Origin: Betaproteobacteria bacterium
GTDB taxonomy: Bacteria; Pseudomonadota; Gammaproteobacteria; Burkholderiales; Usitatibacteraceae
Length of the DNA: 64,000 nt
Direction: 5' to 3'
Assembly (NCBI GenBank): GCA_016720925.1
Contig: JADKJR010000025.1
Location: 1-64,000 of the forward strand
Positions 10,289-20,065 of this stretch are shown piece after piece. The position numbers and the translations under genes are program-made. Position 1 is the first letter of the stretch. Each line of letters opens with the position of its first letter. The notes below the pieces were generated by a model. That model did no database searches. It saw only the letters and a list, made by a program, of their open reading frames with translations, and was not told where the DNA came from.

Positions 10289-13200
10289 GTAGAGCACTAC
10301 CACGTTTGGCTCGGTGAGCCAGTCGTGCAGTGACTGAATGAGCGGCTCGGAAATGCGCACGCGCCATTGCTCGGGTAGCGGCACATCGACCACGGCGTCG
10401 CCAAAATTGGTTATAGTGAATCAGCACCGGGCAGCTATCGGGCTGGTTCGGCGCCAGATGCGGCGACAAGGTGCGGCGCAGCCGCTCGCTGTCGGCTTGA
10501 CCGTTCATGAACAGTTCCAGCTTGCGCGCGTACTGCCGGCGCGCGGTGTCAATGTCGAAAATATCCTCGGCGGTCACACGGTTACCACCGGAGAAATCGT
10601 CGTATGAAACTTTGCCGCGCACGATCAACAGATGATCGTCAACGATCATCGAGCGGCGCTTGTCGAAGACTTCGCCATAGGCCAGCACCTCGATGCGCGC
10701 GCTGCCATCGTCCAGTGACATGACGCACATCTTGCCGCGTTTGCCGTTGCGCACCCGCTGCTCGTGCAGCACGCCCGCGAGCAACACCACCGTATTGGGC
10801 TGTATATCTTTCAGTTCGGTTTTGGCGAATTGACGGACTTCAGAGGCGTAGCTGGTAAAGGATGGCCAGATAGATAGAAACCCAGCGATTGCTTTCGTGA
10901 TTCAGGCGCTCCCGGTCGCTCCAGGGCGCCACGTTGACCAGCGTCAGCACCGCCCGCCCTCGTGCGTGGCTCCCGAACAGGCTCACCCTGCTGCTTGTCG
11001 CGCTCAGCCTTTTCCGCGAGTTCAATCGCCTGCGGCGAGGACGTCAGCATGGCGCGGTTGGGCTCGATGGTGTCGGAACGCGCCGGCCCGGATCGGTGCC
11101 TCCATGGCGCGACGATTGACCGTGTGCCGGTCAACGCGCCTGACGAAATCGAGCAAATCCTTGAACGGCCCGTTTGCGGCGCGTGCGGCGACAATGTTGT
11201 CTATCGCACCGTGGCCGGTACCCTTCACCGCGCCCAGGCCGTACTGGATGGTATTGCGGTCAATGGGCGTAAACCGGTATGCGCCACGGTTGATATCCGG
11301 TGGCAGGACCGTAAGTCTGTTCGCCTTGGTATCTTCAAACAGCTGCTGCACCTTGTCGGTGAAATCCATCACGCATGACAAGTTGGCGGCCATGAACGCC
11401 GCACCGTGATTGGCTTTGAGATAAGCGGTCAGATAGCCGAGGTAAGCATAAGGGGCGGAGTGGGACTTGTTGAATCCGTAGCCGGCAAACTTTTCCATCG
11501 CATCGTAAAGCGCTCTTCGCGTTGGCGGCCGAGACATCGTTCTTCGCCGCACCTTCGCCAAAGATTGCCCGGTGCTGGGCCATCTCTTCGGGTTTCTTCT
11601 TGCCCATCGCGCGCCGCAACAAATCCGCGCCGCCCAGCGAATAGCCGCCGATCTCGCGTGCAATCTGCATCACCTGCTCCTGATACACCATCACGCCGTA
11701 GGTCGGACCGAGAATCGGCTTGAGAATGGCTTCCAGCTTGGCATCGGGATATTCCACCTTGGCCTTGCCGGTCTTACGATCGCAATAGTCGGGAATCGAA
11801 TCCATCGGGCCCGGGCGATACAGCGCGTTCAGCGCCGTCAGGTCTTCCGAGCCGGGTCGGGGCCGCGCCGCGAATCAACATGTCGCGCATGCCCTTCGAT
11901 TCAAACTGGAAGATGGCGGCGGTATTGCCTCGGGTGAAAATCTCGAATGACTTCGGATCGTTCAGCGGAACCTTTTCCAGATCGAACACATCATCGCCCG
12001 GGTTGGCGTTCAACGTGTGCACGTTGCGTTCGGCTTCTTCGAGAATGGTCAGCGTGGTCAGCCCCAGGAAGTCAAACTGACCCAAGCCGACGGCTTCGAC
12101 ATCGTCCTTGTCGTATTGCGAGATCACCGAATCCGATCCATCCGCGACATATAGCGGCGTGAAATCGGTCAGCGGCCCCGGTGCGATGAGCACGCCACCC
12201 GCGTGCATGCCTATATTGCGCGCAATACCTTCCAGCTTCACGGCCAGCGTCAGCAGTTCATCGACCTCTTCTTCGCTCTTGCGCTTCTCATTGAATTGCG
12301 GCTCGGCCTTCATCGCGTCCGCGAGCGTGATGCCGAGCTGGTTAGGAATCAGTTTGGCGATGGAGTCGACATAGTTATAGCCCATGCCGAGCACGCGGCC
12401 GACGTCGCGGATCACCGCCTTGGCCGCCATCGTGCCGAAGGTGGCGATCTGCGACCGACCTTCCGCGCCGTATTCGCTTCACGTAGTCGATGACGCGGTC
12501 ACGGCCCTTCCTGGCAAAAATCGATATCAAAGTCGGGCATCGACACCCGGTCCGGATTCAGGAAACGCTCAAAAATCAGGTCGTACTGCAGGGGATCGAG
12601 ATCGGTGATGCCAAGCGAATACGCGACCAGTGAACCGGCGCCTGAACCGCGCCCCGGGCCGACCGGCACGCCATTGTTCCTCGCCCAGCCAATGAAGTCG
12701 GCCACAATCAGGAAGTACCCCGGAAAACCCATGTGAACGATAATCTTGAGTTCATACTCAAGGCGGGCAAAATAACGCGCGCGCTGCGCGTCGCGCGCGG
12801 TGACATTCGGATACAGGAAAGCGAGGCGCTTTTCCAGCCCGGCCTTCGCCGCATCGAAGAAGTAGGTTTCAATCGATTCCCCGTTTGGCGTCGGAAAATT
12901 TGGCAACTGTGGCTTGCCCAGCGTGAATTCAAAATGACAGCGCCTGGCAATTTCGACGGCGTTTTCAAGTGCTTCAGGAATATCGGCGAACTGCGCACGC
13001 ATCTCCTCGCTCGATTTGAAATACTGATCGGCGGAAAAATCGCGGGAGCGACGTTTATCGCCGAGCACTTCGCCGCGAGCGATGCACACGCGCGCTTCGT
13101 GCGCCTTGAAATCATCGGCCGCCATGAATTGCACCGGATGGGTCGCGACCACGGGAAGGTCGAGTTTGGCCGCCAGCCGCAGCGATGCGCTCAACAGCGC

Positions 13201-13770
13201 TTCAGCGCGATCGCGACCATCGCCACCCGCGCGCTGAAGCTCAATGTAGAACGCGTCAGGAAAGTCGGCCGCCCAGGCCTCGGCGAGTATTCGCACGCTT
13301 CAGGTCACCCTGCAGGATCGCATGACCGATATCGCCAAAACCTGCCCCGGACAAGGCGATCAGGCCCTCGGTCGCATTGGCGCCCGACATCGCGCCTGCG
13401 TCACGCGAGAGCCATTTCCGACTCAGTTCCGCCCGGGCCGCCTGTGTTTTCCCGATAGGCACGCGTCAGCAACTGGCAAAGGTTGAGATAGCCGCTCTGG
13501 TTTCGGCACAGCAGCAACACGCGCGAGGGCTGGTCGCGATTTTTTCATTTTCGATCCACACATCGCAGCCGATAATCGGCTGGATGCCGCAGGCGCTCGC
13601 CGTCTTGACAAACTTGACCGCGCCGAAAAGCTTGCCAAGGTCGGTAATCGCCAGCGCCGGCATGCGCTCCGCGTGTGCGCGGTTGACAGCGTCGTCAATT
13701 CGAACAATCGAATCGGTGATCGAATACTCGGTGTGCAAACGCAGATGAATGAAGGGCGCGAGGGGAGTTC
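10289..13770 (-). CDS. dnaE: DNA polymerase III alpha subunit (many small indels)
   Basis: The replicative polymerase catalytic subunit, about 1,160 residues after repair, the usual length. In order: PHP domain (RLHTEYSITDSIVRIDDAV), the polymerase core with PVGPGRGSGAGSLVAY and the catalytic aspartates in PDFDIDFCQEG, the helix QYDKDDVEAVGLGQFDFLG, then YGVMVYQEQVMQIAREIGG, GYGFNKSHSAPYAY, the HhH region, and the OB fold (KDIQPNTVVLLAGVLHEQR to GKVSYDDFSGGNRV). At least eight one- or two-base indels break the frame, for example A5 instead of A6 near 13547. An essential gene cannot be this broken in a living cell, so these are very probably consensus errors. The start is unclear: no ATG lies between the upstream in-frame TGA and FIHLRLHTEYS. 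Confidence 0.93.
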
Positions 13771-13793
13771 AGGAGGGGGCTTTCAATTCTGGA

Positions 13794-13817
13794 TTGCACG
13801 GAAAACTTTCCATGCAA
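13794..13817. promoter_or_regulatory. Near-perfect dyad upstream of dnaE
   Basis: TTGCACGGAAA and TTTCCATGCAA form an 11-bp inverted repeat with one mismatch and a 2-base centre. It lies between the hydrolase stop (13850) and the dnaE start, both on the minus strand. No T run follows, so an operator or an RNA processing hairpin is as likely as a terminator. Confidence 0.4.
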
Positions 13818-13849
13818 TTTTAACATTCGCGGGCACCTCCCATCACGCG

Positions 13850-14777
13850 TCAGGAACTTGTCTGGCTACCTTTGACGCCGCCATTGCGGCAATGCGCGAC
13901 AATCTCCTCCGCAACCCTGGGCAGCAACGGCAGCGGGAAATCGTGTCCCATCCCCTTGATGACAGAAAAGGTCGCGCTGCCGCCGCCATCATTGATCACT
14001 CGAGCCGTATCGACGCCGCACGCCAACGGCACCAGCGGATCCTCGTCGCCGTGAATCACCAGCGTCGGCGCCTTGATCCGGCGAATGACGGCGGTGCGAT
14101 CACCGCTCGCGGCAATGGCGAGCAGCTGGCGCGCGGCGCCGGCGGGGTAATGCGAACGATTGACATGGCGTTCGCACACTTCGCGCATATGAGCTTGATT
14201 GGGCGGAAAGGTGCGACTGCCGATCGCGCGAAATACGTGCATCATGCGGTGAATCGCGCCTTCGATATCACCGCGCCTGGCGGGCGGTTGCAGAATCGCG
14301 CGGCGCGCATCCCAGGTTGGCTTTGGCAGACTGCGGCGGCCGGTGGTTGACATGATCGACGTCAGGCTGGCCACTTTTTCCGGATAATTCGCCGCGAGGT
14401 TCTGGCCGATCATCCCCCCCATTGACGCACCGACCACATGTGGTCGCACGAGGCCCAGCGCATCGATCAGCGCCGCTGTGTCTGCGGCCATTTGCTCGAT
14501 CCGGTACGGCGCCTTGACCGGCAGCCCATCATGAACTTGAGGGCTTGCAGAGGCACGTTTGGCACGGGCATCTGGTCGCTTTCGGCTGGAAAGCCCCACA
14601 TCACGGTTGTCGAACCGCACCACGCGAAAACCGTGCTGTACCAGCAGATCGATCAACGGCTCCGGCCACAGAATCATCTGCACGCCCAGACCCATGATCA
14701 TCAAAATCACCGGATCGGATTTCGTTTCCGCGCGATTCGTAGTGAAAGGTGAGGCCGTTGGCCTGAGTATCCGGCAC
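13850..14777 (-). CDS. Alpha/beta hydrolase (one indel)
   Basis: A serine hydrolase of about 309 residues. The oxyanion region ILMIMGLGVQM is followed by FDNRDVGLS, the nucleophile elbow VVGASMGGMIGQ, the acid in IHGDEDPLVP, and the histidine in GMGHDFP. These are typical of lipase/esterase-like alpha/beta hydrolases. I place the start at GTG 14777 (VPDTQANGLTFHYESRG), ten bases after the stop of the preceding hydrolase gene. The two are fused into one misleading frame because of a one-base indel near 14720 (ACGAAATCCGATCC). It probably belongs to the operon with the WS/DGAT gene. Confidence 0.8.
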
Positions 14778-14786
14778 GAAATTTTT

Positions 14787-15570
14787 CTAGAACACCTGGT
14801 CGGCGTTGCGCAAGTGATCGCGAAAGAACCACTGCCGCCAACCGCCGCGATCGAATTTGACCGGGCGCCTTCCGCCTGGGCGAGCTGGTCGGCAATGGCA
14901 CACAGCGCAATCGGGTTCATGCCGAGCCCGATGTGGCTGGCCATGACTTCAATGTTTTCAGCGTGCTTTGATTCACGCTGATACGACAGCGGCCACGACA
15001 CGACGCCATCGGTGCGACTGAAAACCGAGGTGGTCGGCACTGGTGGCGCTTCCTTCACATGCGCGAGCTTTCGGGATCTTCCAGTTTGTGGCCACTGGCA
15101 AATTCATATAACCGCCATGCGTTGGTGGCCTTGGGATCCCCGGCAAACGGCGTTCCCAGCGTAATCACGCTGCGAATGTGATCCGGCAGTGCCTTGGCGA
15201 CCCCCGGCGTAGATGCCCCCAGACTCCAGCCGATCAGGCTGACGGTTCGACCGGTGTCGGCATGAATCTGCTGCACCCGTTCGATACTCTTTTGCAGCAC
15301 GCCCTGGCGTGGACCGAAATTGAGCCCGAGATCCCACCCGTAGGTATCGTAGCCTTGGGCGGTCAGGAAATTTCGCAGCGTCACCGTCGTCAAATCGCCC
15401 GCGCCCAGCCCGGGAAACACAATCACCGGATGGCCATCGCCTTGCGGGGTGTTTTTCAGGAATGGCCACGCCGCAAGGGTTGCGCCGAACTCCAGCGGCG
15501 CGCGCCCTTCCAGTTAGCAGAAACGCGCCTGGGTGGGCGCAGCATAGATTTTGTCCAGTGTGTTTTGCAT
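14787..15570 (-). CDS. Alpha/beta hydrolase, esterase/lipase-like, beside WS/DGAT (indels)
   Basis: ATG at 15570 gives MQNTLDKIYAAPTQARF. After a one-base excess near 15516 (which makes an early TAA) the frame continues LEGRAPLEFGATLAAWPFL, then VIVFPGLGAGDLTTVTLR, YDTYGWDLGLNFGP, and the nucleophile elbow LIGWSLGA. The C-terminal part contains RTDGVVSW, with a likely acid, and the histidine motif SHIGLGMNPIALCAIADQLA. The stop is TAG at 14787. Hydrolases of this form are common beside wax-ester synthase genes; acting on stored neutral lipid is inference. Indels near 15060 and 14870 also occur. Confidence 0.7.
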
Positions 15571-15645
15571 GACGTCTCGAACCCATTGCCGATGGGGATT
15601 TCAGGTTTGCGCGGGCGGTCTTTGCCGCCCGTCTTTCTGCGGGAA

Positions 15646-17465
15646 TTATGCATTTTTCTTCGCGACTTTCTTGGTGCGGGTCAATTTCCGGCAACAATTT
15701 CACCTTATTCTTTGTGTCCGTATTTTTTGCCGCCGTTTTCTCCATGGCGGTCTTCCCGCCAACGGCTTCCTTCATTCTCGTTTTTTTCGTTGCCGCTACC
15801 TTGGGCACCGGCTTCTTGATTGTCGGCTTGCCGCCAATGGTCTTCTTTGTAACCGCTTTCGTCTTTACGTTCCGCACCGATGATTTAGGCACACTTTTTC
15901 GGCGCGGCCCGACGAGGCGCCGGTTTCGCCGGCACGCCTGCTCGCCGGAGAACGCGGCTCTCGCGAGAGCGCCAGCAATTCCTGATGCGCCGCGCAAATG
16001 TGCGCCGCAAATCCGCGCAAATCCGGTACCGCCTCCTTGCAGGCAATCAGCCCGTAATACAGTGAACCGGCATAGCTTTGGATGGTGATATTGAGGGCCA
16101 GCCCGTGGGTGACGATCGACACCGGGTAGTAGGTGATCAGTTTCGCGCCCGCCAGATAAAGCGGTATTTGCGGTCCTGGTACGTTGGAGACAACCAGATT
16201 GGCCACCACTGGAATGCGATTGCTCGCCACCGCGGTTCGGTATAGCGGCGTGATCACGCTCATCAACCAGGGGATGCCGAGCGAGGGCAAGTCCGTTGGA
16301 ATCAGGCTCTTCATGCCGCCGGTAAGCGACTTCGCCTTGGTGCTGGCTCTCACAATGGCGGCAAGGCGTTTGCGGGGATCGACAATATTGGTCGCCAGGC
16401 TGATGAGCATCATCGTCACCTGGTTGCTTTGCGACGTATCGCCGGGAATGCGCAGGCTGGCCGGGACACCGCCGATCATGGCTTTGGCCAGCGCCGCCTT
16501 GTTTCCCGGCGAAATAGCGGCGCAGCGCGCCCGCGCAAACCGCGAGCACGATGTCGTTGAGCTTGGTATCAAAATGGCTGGCGATCGCCTTCGTTTCGGC
16601 AAGAGACAATTCAGCGCCTGCAAGGCGCGTTCCCCGCTGATCGCCACATTCAGCGACGTACGCGGCCCGAGGGAGATTCCACCGGGAATCTTCTTCAGAA
16701 GCGACGTGGCAATTCGCTGCAGCGAATCGCCGGGTTTGAAATCCACCAGGTGGCCAAATCCCGTTCCTTGCTCCGATGGCGCACCGGCTTTCTTTGCCTG
16801 CGATGACGACAGCAAGCCGGCACCAGCCGCGCCGGCCAGTCTCAACGCATCGGGGACCGCCTTCACGATTCGCGTGTACTGCGCAACCGTATTGCGAAAT
16901 GCCGCGCTCAGCATCCTGGCGGTCGTGGGCGGCAGTCGCGGTTTTGCCGATTCGTATTGCTGCCGGGCGGCTCCACCGCGCGCGGTGTGGCGCTGGTGTC
17001 GAGAATCGCGTGCGCCAATGCCACGCCACCCGGCCATCGAGCGCGGCATGATGAATCCTCGGAATAGAACGCCACGTTGCCGTCCGCAAGCCTTCGATGA
17101 CGGTGAATTGCCACAGCGGCTGTCGCGGTCCACGCCGTTTCTTCGTGCAACTTGGCCACTGCTGCGTCGAGCTGCGCTTGCGTGCCGGGCTTTGGCAACA
17201 CCACATGCGTGATGTGGTCATCCAGATTGACCTTGGTGCCGCTTAGCCAGATGGGATTGGCGAGATCGAGCGGCATGAACGACAGGCGGCGGGAAAACAG
17301 CGGAGCCAGGTGCAGGCGGCTCTCGATGTGTTTGCGGACTCGCGGGTAGAAACTGCCGCGGTGGCCTTTCGGCTCTTGCAGCAGACTCACACTGCCGACA
17401 TGCGCGGGCACTTCCGGCGTTTCGAGTTGAAGGAAAAGTGCATCCAGCGCGCTCAGGTGGTGCAT
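15646..17465 (-). CDS. Wax ester synthase / diacylglycerol acyltransferase with lysine-rich tail (indels)
   Basis: The start MHHLSALDALFLQLETPE at 17465 and the active site HHAALDG (HHxxxDG) near 17045 identify the WS/DGAT family, which esterifies acyl-CoA with fatty alcohol or diacylglycerol at storage-lipid bodies. The C-terminal WES domain contains LVVSNVPGPQIPLYLAGAK. Unusually, the protein continues for about 90 residues with a Lys/Thr/Ala-rich tail (KTKAVTKKTIGGKPTIKKP and similar, ending TRTKKVAKKNA), resembling histone H1-like tails of PHA-granule proteins. Small indels near 17130, 17060, 16980, 16530, 15900 and 15685 split the frame. A GGGCGG...CCGCCC hairpin follows at 15613-15630. 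Confidence 0.85.
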
Positions 17466-17543
17466 GTGCGGGTCTCCTCGCCGCGGGCGGTTTCTTCTGG
17501 AGCGATCTACCGGCGGCGGTTCATTTTGGCATGTTTTGCCAAG

Positions 17544-18008
17544 CTAACCGGATTGTCGCCTTTCGCGGAAAAAGGTCTTCAGCATCTCGCCGCACTCGTC
17601 GGCCAGCATGCCGCCTTCAAAGGTGGCGTGATGATTCAGTTTTTCCTCGGCGGGCAGGTTGATGACGCTGCCGCAGGCGCCGGTCTTGGGGTCATTCGCG
17701 CCAAACACCACGCGCCTGACGCGGGCGTGCAGCATCGCGCCAACACACATCATGCAGGGTTCCAGCGTGACGTAAAGCGCGCAATCCACCAGCCGGTAAT
17801 TCTTGAGGTGCGCGGCAGCCGCGCGTAACGCGACGATCTCGGCATGCGTCGTGGGGTCCGATGATGTGATCGGCTGATTGAAGCCACGGCCGATAATTTC
17901 GCCGTCCTTGACGACGACCGCACCGACGGGCACTTCACCGAGGTCCCACGCGCGTTGCGCGAGGGCGAGCGCTTCGCGCATGAAAGACTCGTCGCGGCTT
18001 TCAGCCAT
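17544..18008 (-). CDS. tadA: tRNA-specific adenosine deaminase
   Basis: TadA converts adenosine 34 of tRNA-Arg(ACG) to inosine. The zinc and catalytic motifs are present: THAEIVAL (HAE) near residue 60 and LEPCMMCVGAM (PCxxC) near residue 90, with the family end segment FGANDPKTGACGSV. I choose ATG 18008 (MAESRDESFMREAL); a longer frame back to 18047 would run into palindromic element copy 3. Intact, about 154 residues. In betaproteobacteria tadA commonly follows guaA; here the island at 19.3-25.5 kb separates them. Confidence 0.93.
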   Translation of the reverse strand: MAESRDESFMREALALAQRAWDLGEVPVGAVVVKDGEIIGRGFNQPITSSDPTTHAEIVALRAAAAHLKNYRLVDCALYVTLEPCMMCVGAMLHARVRRVVFGANDPKTGACGSVINLPAEEKLNHHATFEGGMLADECGEMLKTFFRERRQSG

Positions 18009-18033
18009 ACGCAACCGCATGAGATGGGCGCGC

Positions 18034-18101
18034 AAAAACTCAAGCACTGGCGCGGCGTCTCAGCCGAAAATGCCTTAAACGCCGCGCCAGTGCTAGACTT
18101 T
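18034..18101. repeat. Palindromic dispersed element, copy 3
   Basis: CAAGCACTGGCGCGGCGT and ACGCCGCGCCAGTGCTAG form an almost perfect 17-bp inverted repeat around a 28-base loop containing CAGCCGAAAATGCC. It overlaps the 3' end of the membrane-protein gene (stop at 18093) and lies before tadA, both on the minus strand. Confidence 0.8.
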
Positions 18102-18479
18102 ATCCTTGGCAACACGCTTGCCTTTCTCGCGAACATCAACTTCGTCGGCATGCAGTTTGTGCAGAAACCGGTGCACCAACGGCGCGAACACGACACCCGC
18201 GCTCATCTCCAGCATCAGGCCCGAATAGATCGCGTAACAACCCGAAAAAATCTTCGCGCCAGTGGTTTCGGGCACGGCAAGTGGGCCCATGCCGGAGAGA
18301 ATCATGGCGGCATTGACGAAGGCGTCAGCCCAATCCAGCTTCGGAAAAAAGTACAGGTAGCCGACCATGCCAATCGCCAACGAAATCACGATCATCCCAA
18401 GACCGAGCAGGACCGCGCGCATCAATCGCGACAGGAACTGTTGCTTTGGCAGAACCGGCTTGGAGACGTGTTCAAACAT
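18093..18479 (-). CDS. Conserved small inner-membrane protein
   Basis: 128 residues. After SKPVLPKQQFLSRLMRA come two to three membrane segments (AVLLGLGMIVISLAIGMVGY; a pore-loop-like NAAMILSGMGPL; CYAIYSGLMLEMSAGVVFAP) and a His/Lys-rich cytosolic tail (HRFLHKLHADEVDV). The MILSGMGP plus YALYSGL-like pair resembles small two-TM ion-channel-like proteins of unknown function that are widespread in bacteria. No function is assigned. The last codons lie inside palindromic element copy 3. Confidence 0.7.
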   Translation of the reverse strand: MFEHVSKPVLPKQQFLSRLMRAVLLGLGMIVISLAIGMVGYLYFFPKLDWADAFVNAAMILSGMGPLAVPETTGAKIFSGCYAIYSGLMLEMSAGVVFAPLVHRFLHKLHADEVDVREKGKRVAKDKV

Positions 18480-18490
18480 CGTGGCTCACA

Positions 18491-18883
18491 TCACTCCCCG
18501 ACGTAAGCGTCAACTTCTATCTCAATCAGATGTCCGGGATCAATCAGCTTGCTCACTTCCACCATGGTCGCGGCCGGACGGATGTCGCCGAAAAACTCGC
18601 CATGTACCCGGCCAATCGCCTCCCATTGCGAAATATCGGTGACGAACATGCGCGTGCGCACCACGTCCACCATGGATGCGCCTGCCTGACGCAGCGCGCG
18701 TTCAATCTTTTGCAGAGCGTAGCGCGTTTGTGCGGCCGCATCGCCTGCGCCAAAGACCTGGCCATGGTCATCGGTCGCGGTGGTGCCGGACACCCAGACG
18801 TGTTGACCGATCCGAACGGCACGGGAGTAACCCACGACGGATTCCCAAGGCGCGCCGGAAGAGATGTTCTCGCGTTCAGACAT
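18491..18883 (-). CDS. RidA/YjgF-family protein
   Basis: 130 residues, intact. The family core is recognisable: VWVSGTTATDDHG, QTRYALQKIERALRQAGASM, VVRTRMFVTDI, and the C-terminal block HLIEIEVDAYVG with the Glu conserved in many RidA-family members. RidA enzymes hydrolyse reactive enamine/imine intermediates of PLP enzymes, but this subgroup (GxxWE start) lacks the Arg typical of archetypal RidA as far as I can see, so activity is uncertain. It abuts the DUF2087 gene (stop to start within one base). Confidence 0.8.
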   Translation of the reverse strand: MSERENISSGAPWESVVGYSRAVRIGQHVWVSGTTATDDHGQVFGAGDAAAQTRYALQKIERALRQAGASMVDVVRTRMFVTDISQWEAIGRVHGEFFGDIRPAATMVEVSKLIDPGHLIEIEVDAYVGE

Positions 18884-19312
18884 TCACGACACAGCCTTGG
18901 TTTGCTGCCAGGCCATCTTTCTGGCAGCGCGTTTTTGCGATTCCTGCGTATTGGCATCGGCAAATTCGCGACCGAAATCCACTCCCGCCACAGTTGCATT
19001 CAATTCCGCCAGCCGCAATGGTACCGGCGCCAGCAAATACGCCCGGCCATATGCATCACGGGAAAGAATTTTCAGATCCACCAGCCAGCGCCGCAATTCG
19101 ACGTAGTCCACATCCAGCATACCGCCGGCAGACTGCAACCAACGATAAAGAATTTCGTTCACTTCTCGCTCGGCGAAAGTTCGTGCAGCCGGAAATTCGC
19201 ATCGCAGCGACAGGAGCAGCAAATCGAAATCGTCGGGACTGGCGTCGAGCAACGCGCCCGGCGTGAGGCCACGCTTGATGGCAAGTTTGCGGAAACGACT
19301 GACGAGATCCAC
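18884..19312 (-). CDS. DUF2087-domain protein
   Basis: About 142 residues. The region REVNEILYRWLQSAGG, then VDYVELRRWLVDLKILSRD and YGRAYLL, is the DUF2087 pattern, a small helical domain also found fused to transcription regulators. I prefer the GTG at 19312 (MDLVSRFRKLAIKRG). The frame is open to a GTG at 19327, but that codon lies within the putative distal attachment repeat (19322-19333). Function unknown. The gene was probably the direct neighbour of guaA before the island arrived. Confidence 0.75.
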   Translation of the reverse strand: MDLVSRFRKLAIKRGLTPGALLDASPDDFDLLLLSLRCEFPAARTFAEREVNEILYRWLQSAGGMLDVDYVELRRWLVDLKILSRDAYGRAYLLAPVPLRLAELNATVAGVDFGREFADANTQESQKRAARKMAWQQTKAVS

Positions 19313-19317
19313 GATCG

Positions 19318-19530
19318 CTATTCCCACTCAATCATCAACGGCACTTGCACGCCTTTGTCAGCCATATGGGCTTTTTCGGCAGGTTGCATTTTTACCGTCA
19401 GATTTACCATCAATTTCATTTGATCCCCGAAAATACTCTCATCATCTATCGACATGTATCGAAATGGATCGAGCTCTGAATTGAGCCCCTTAAGGATCGT
19501 TCGGCATCTATTGGTATCTATCGAGAGCAC
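19318..19530 (-). CDS. Hypothetical small protein ending in a guaA-like tail
   Basis: A 70-codon frame, ...NLTVKMQPAEKAHMADKG...VPLMIEWE. Only the last four residues match GuaA, because the stop codon lies in the distal attachment repeat. I do not recognise the rest. It may be a remnant of the island edge rather than a functional gene. Confidence 0.3.
   Translation of the reverse strand: MLSIDTNRCRTILKGLNSELDPFRYMSIDDESIFGDQMKLMVNLTVKMQPAEKAHMADKGVQVPLMIEWE
19322..19333 (-). other. Putative distal attachment site of the guaA island
   Basis: On the minus strand GATTGAGTGGGA, encoding the MIEWE-stop end of a frame, repeats the guaA 3' end GATTGAATGGGA (25462-25473). GAGTGGGA is the known crossover core of islands that integrate into the 3' end of guaA. 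The two copies bound about 6.1 kb. Confidence 0.7.
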
Positions 19531-19708
19531 CGCTTTTTCTCGCCATGCGTTCTTTCAGTATCTTTAAAAGGGCTATCGGCAGCACAAATTCGGCGGTAGA
19601 GACAGACAGTCGGATTTGCGCAGCGTAACACTCCATCACGCAAGCGGCATGCAGCCCCTTCGCTGTTTCGTGCACGGTCTCAAAAATTGCCGATTTGGTC
19701 TTGCGCAT
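19508..19708 (-). pseudogene. Truncated XRE-family antitoxin remnant
   Basis: The start MRKTKSAIFETVHETAKGLH is the characteristic N-terminus of HigA-like XRE antitoxins/regulators. After about residue 25 (ACVME...) the sequence no longer follows the family and the helix-turn-helix domain is missing. The rest is unrelated. It looks like a recombined or decayed gene at the island edge; a small functional protein is possible but unlikely. Confidence 0.5.
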
Positions 19709-19723
19709 TGCAATCAACCCCCA

Positions 19724-20047
19724 TCAATATCCGTACCAGCGGCGGTAAGCATCAATCCATTCTGCACCTTCTTGCCGCTGCTTCGGCATCGGCAGATCGA
19801 GGATTGGAATTGCTTGAGTCGACTTTCCACGCGAGTAAATGGCGACGATTTCGCCCCGCTTGATGATATCGAGTTCGGCAACCGTCACTTTCTGCCCAAG
19901 CACTTGGGTCACGAACGGAAGGGCGAGATTTTTCTCGATCATGGTGAAGAACCAGCCAGCCTGCTCCGATTCGTTGTAGGCGTCGGTAGTCGCCTCCTCG
20001 ATCAGCTTATCCAGGTATTTCGCGGTGAACTTCGCTGTCTTTCCCAT
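19724..20047 (-). CDS. Conserved small protein of uncertain function
   Basis: 107 residues from ATG 20047, preceded by AAGGTGA. The pattern LIEEATTDAYNESEQAGWFFTMIEKNLALPF, then VLGQKVTVAELDI and a GAEWIDAYRRWYGY end, is a widespread bacterial family often labelled calcium-binding on weak grounds. Members are frequently encoded next to short regulators and toxin-antitoxin genes. Here it lies between the XRE remnant and the last gene of the abiE/helicase unit, all on the minus strand. Intact. Confidence 0.65.
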   Translation of the reverse strand: MGKTAKFTAKYLDKLIEEATTDAYNESEQAGWFFTMIEKNLALPFVTQVLGQKVTVAELDIIKRGEIVAIYSRGKSTQAIPILDLPMPKQRQEGAEWIDAYRRWYGY

Positions 20048-20065
20048 TCTCACCTTTTATCAGTG

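Noticed and set aside
13850..15058. A single 402-residue hydrolase
   Set aside because: Its first part is the C-terminus of the upstream hydrolase (SHIGLGMNPIALCAIADQ) joined to the next hydrolase by an indel. Two separate genes with their own nucleophile elbows fit better.
15612..15632. Strong Rho-independent terminator after the WS/DGAT gene
   Set aside because: The GGGCGG/CCGCCC hairpin is good, but on the relevant strand no T tract follows, so I only mention it with the gene.
15104..17221. A 705-codon minus-strand frame across the WS/DGAT and hydrolase genes
   Set aside because: It joins pieces of two genes in mixed frames. Only its HHAALDG stretch and Lys-rich tail are genuine; the true genes are read by switching frames at indels.
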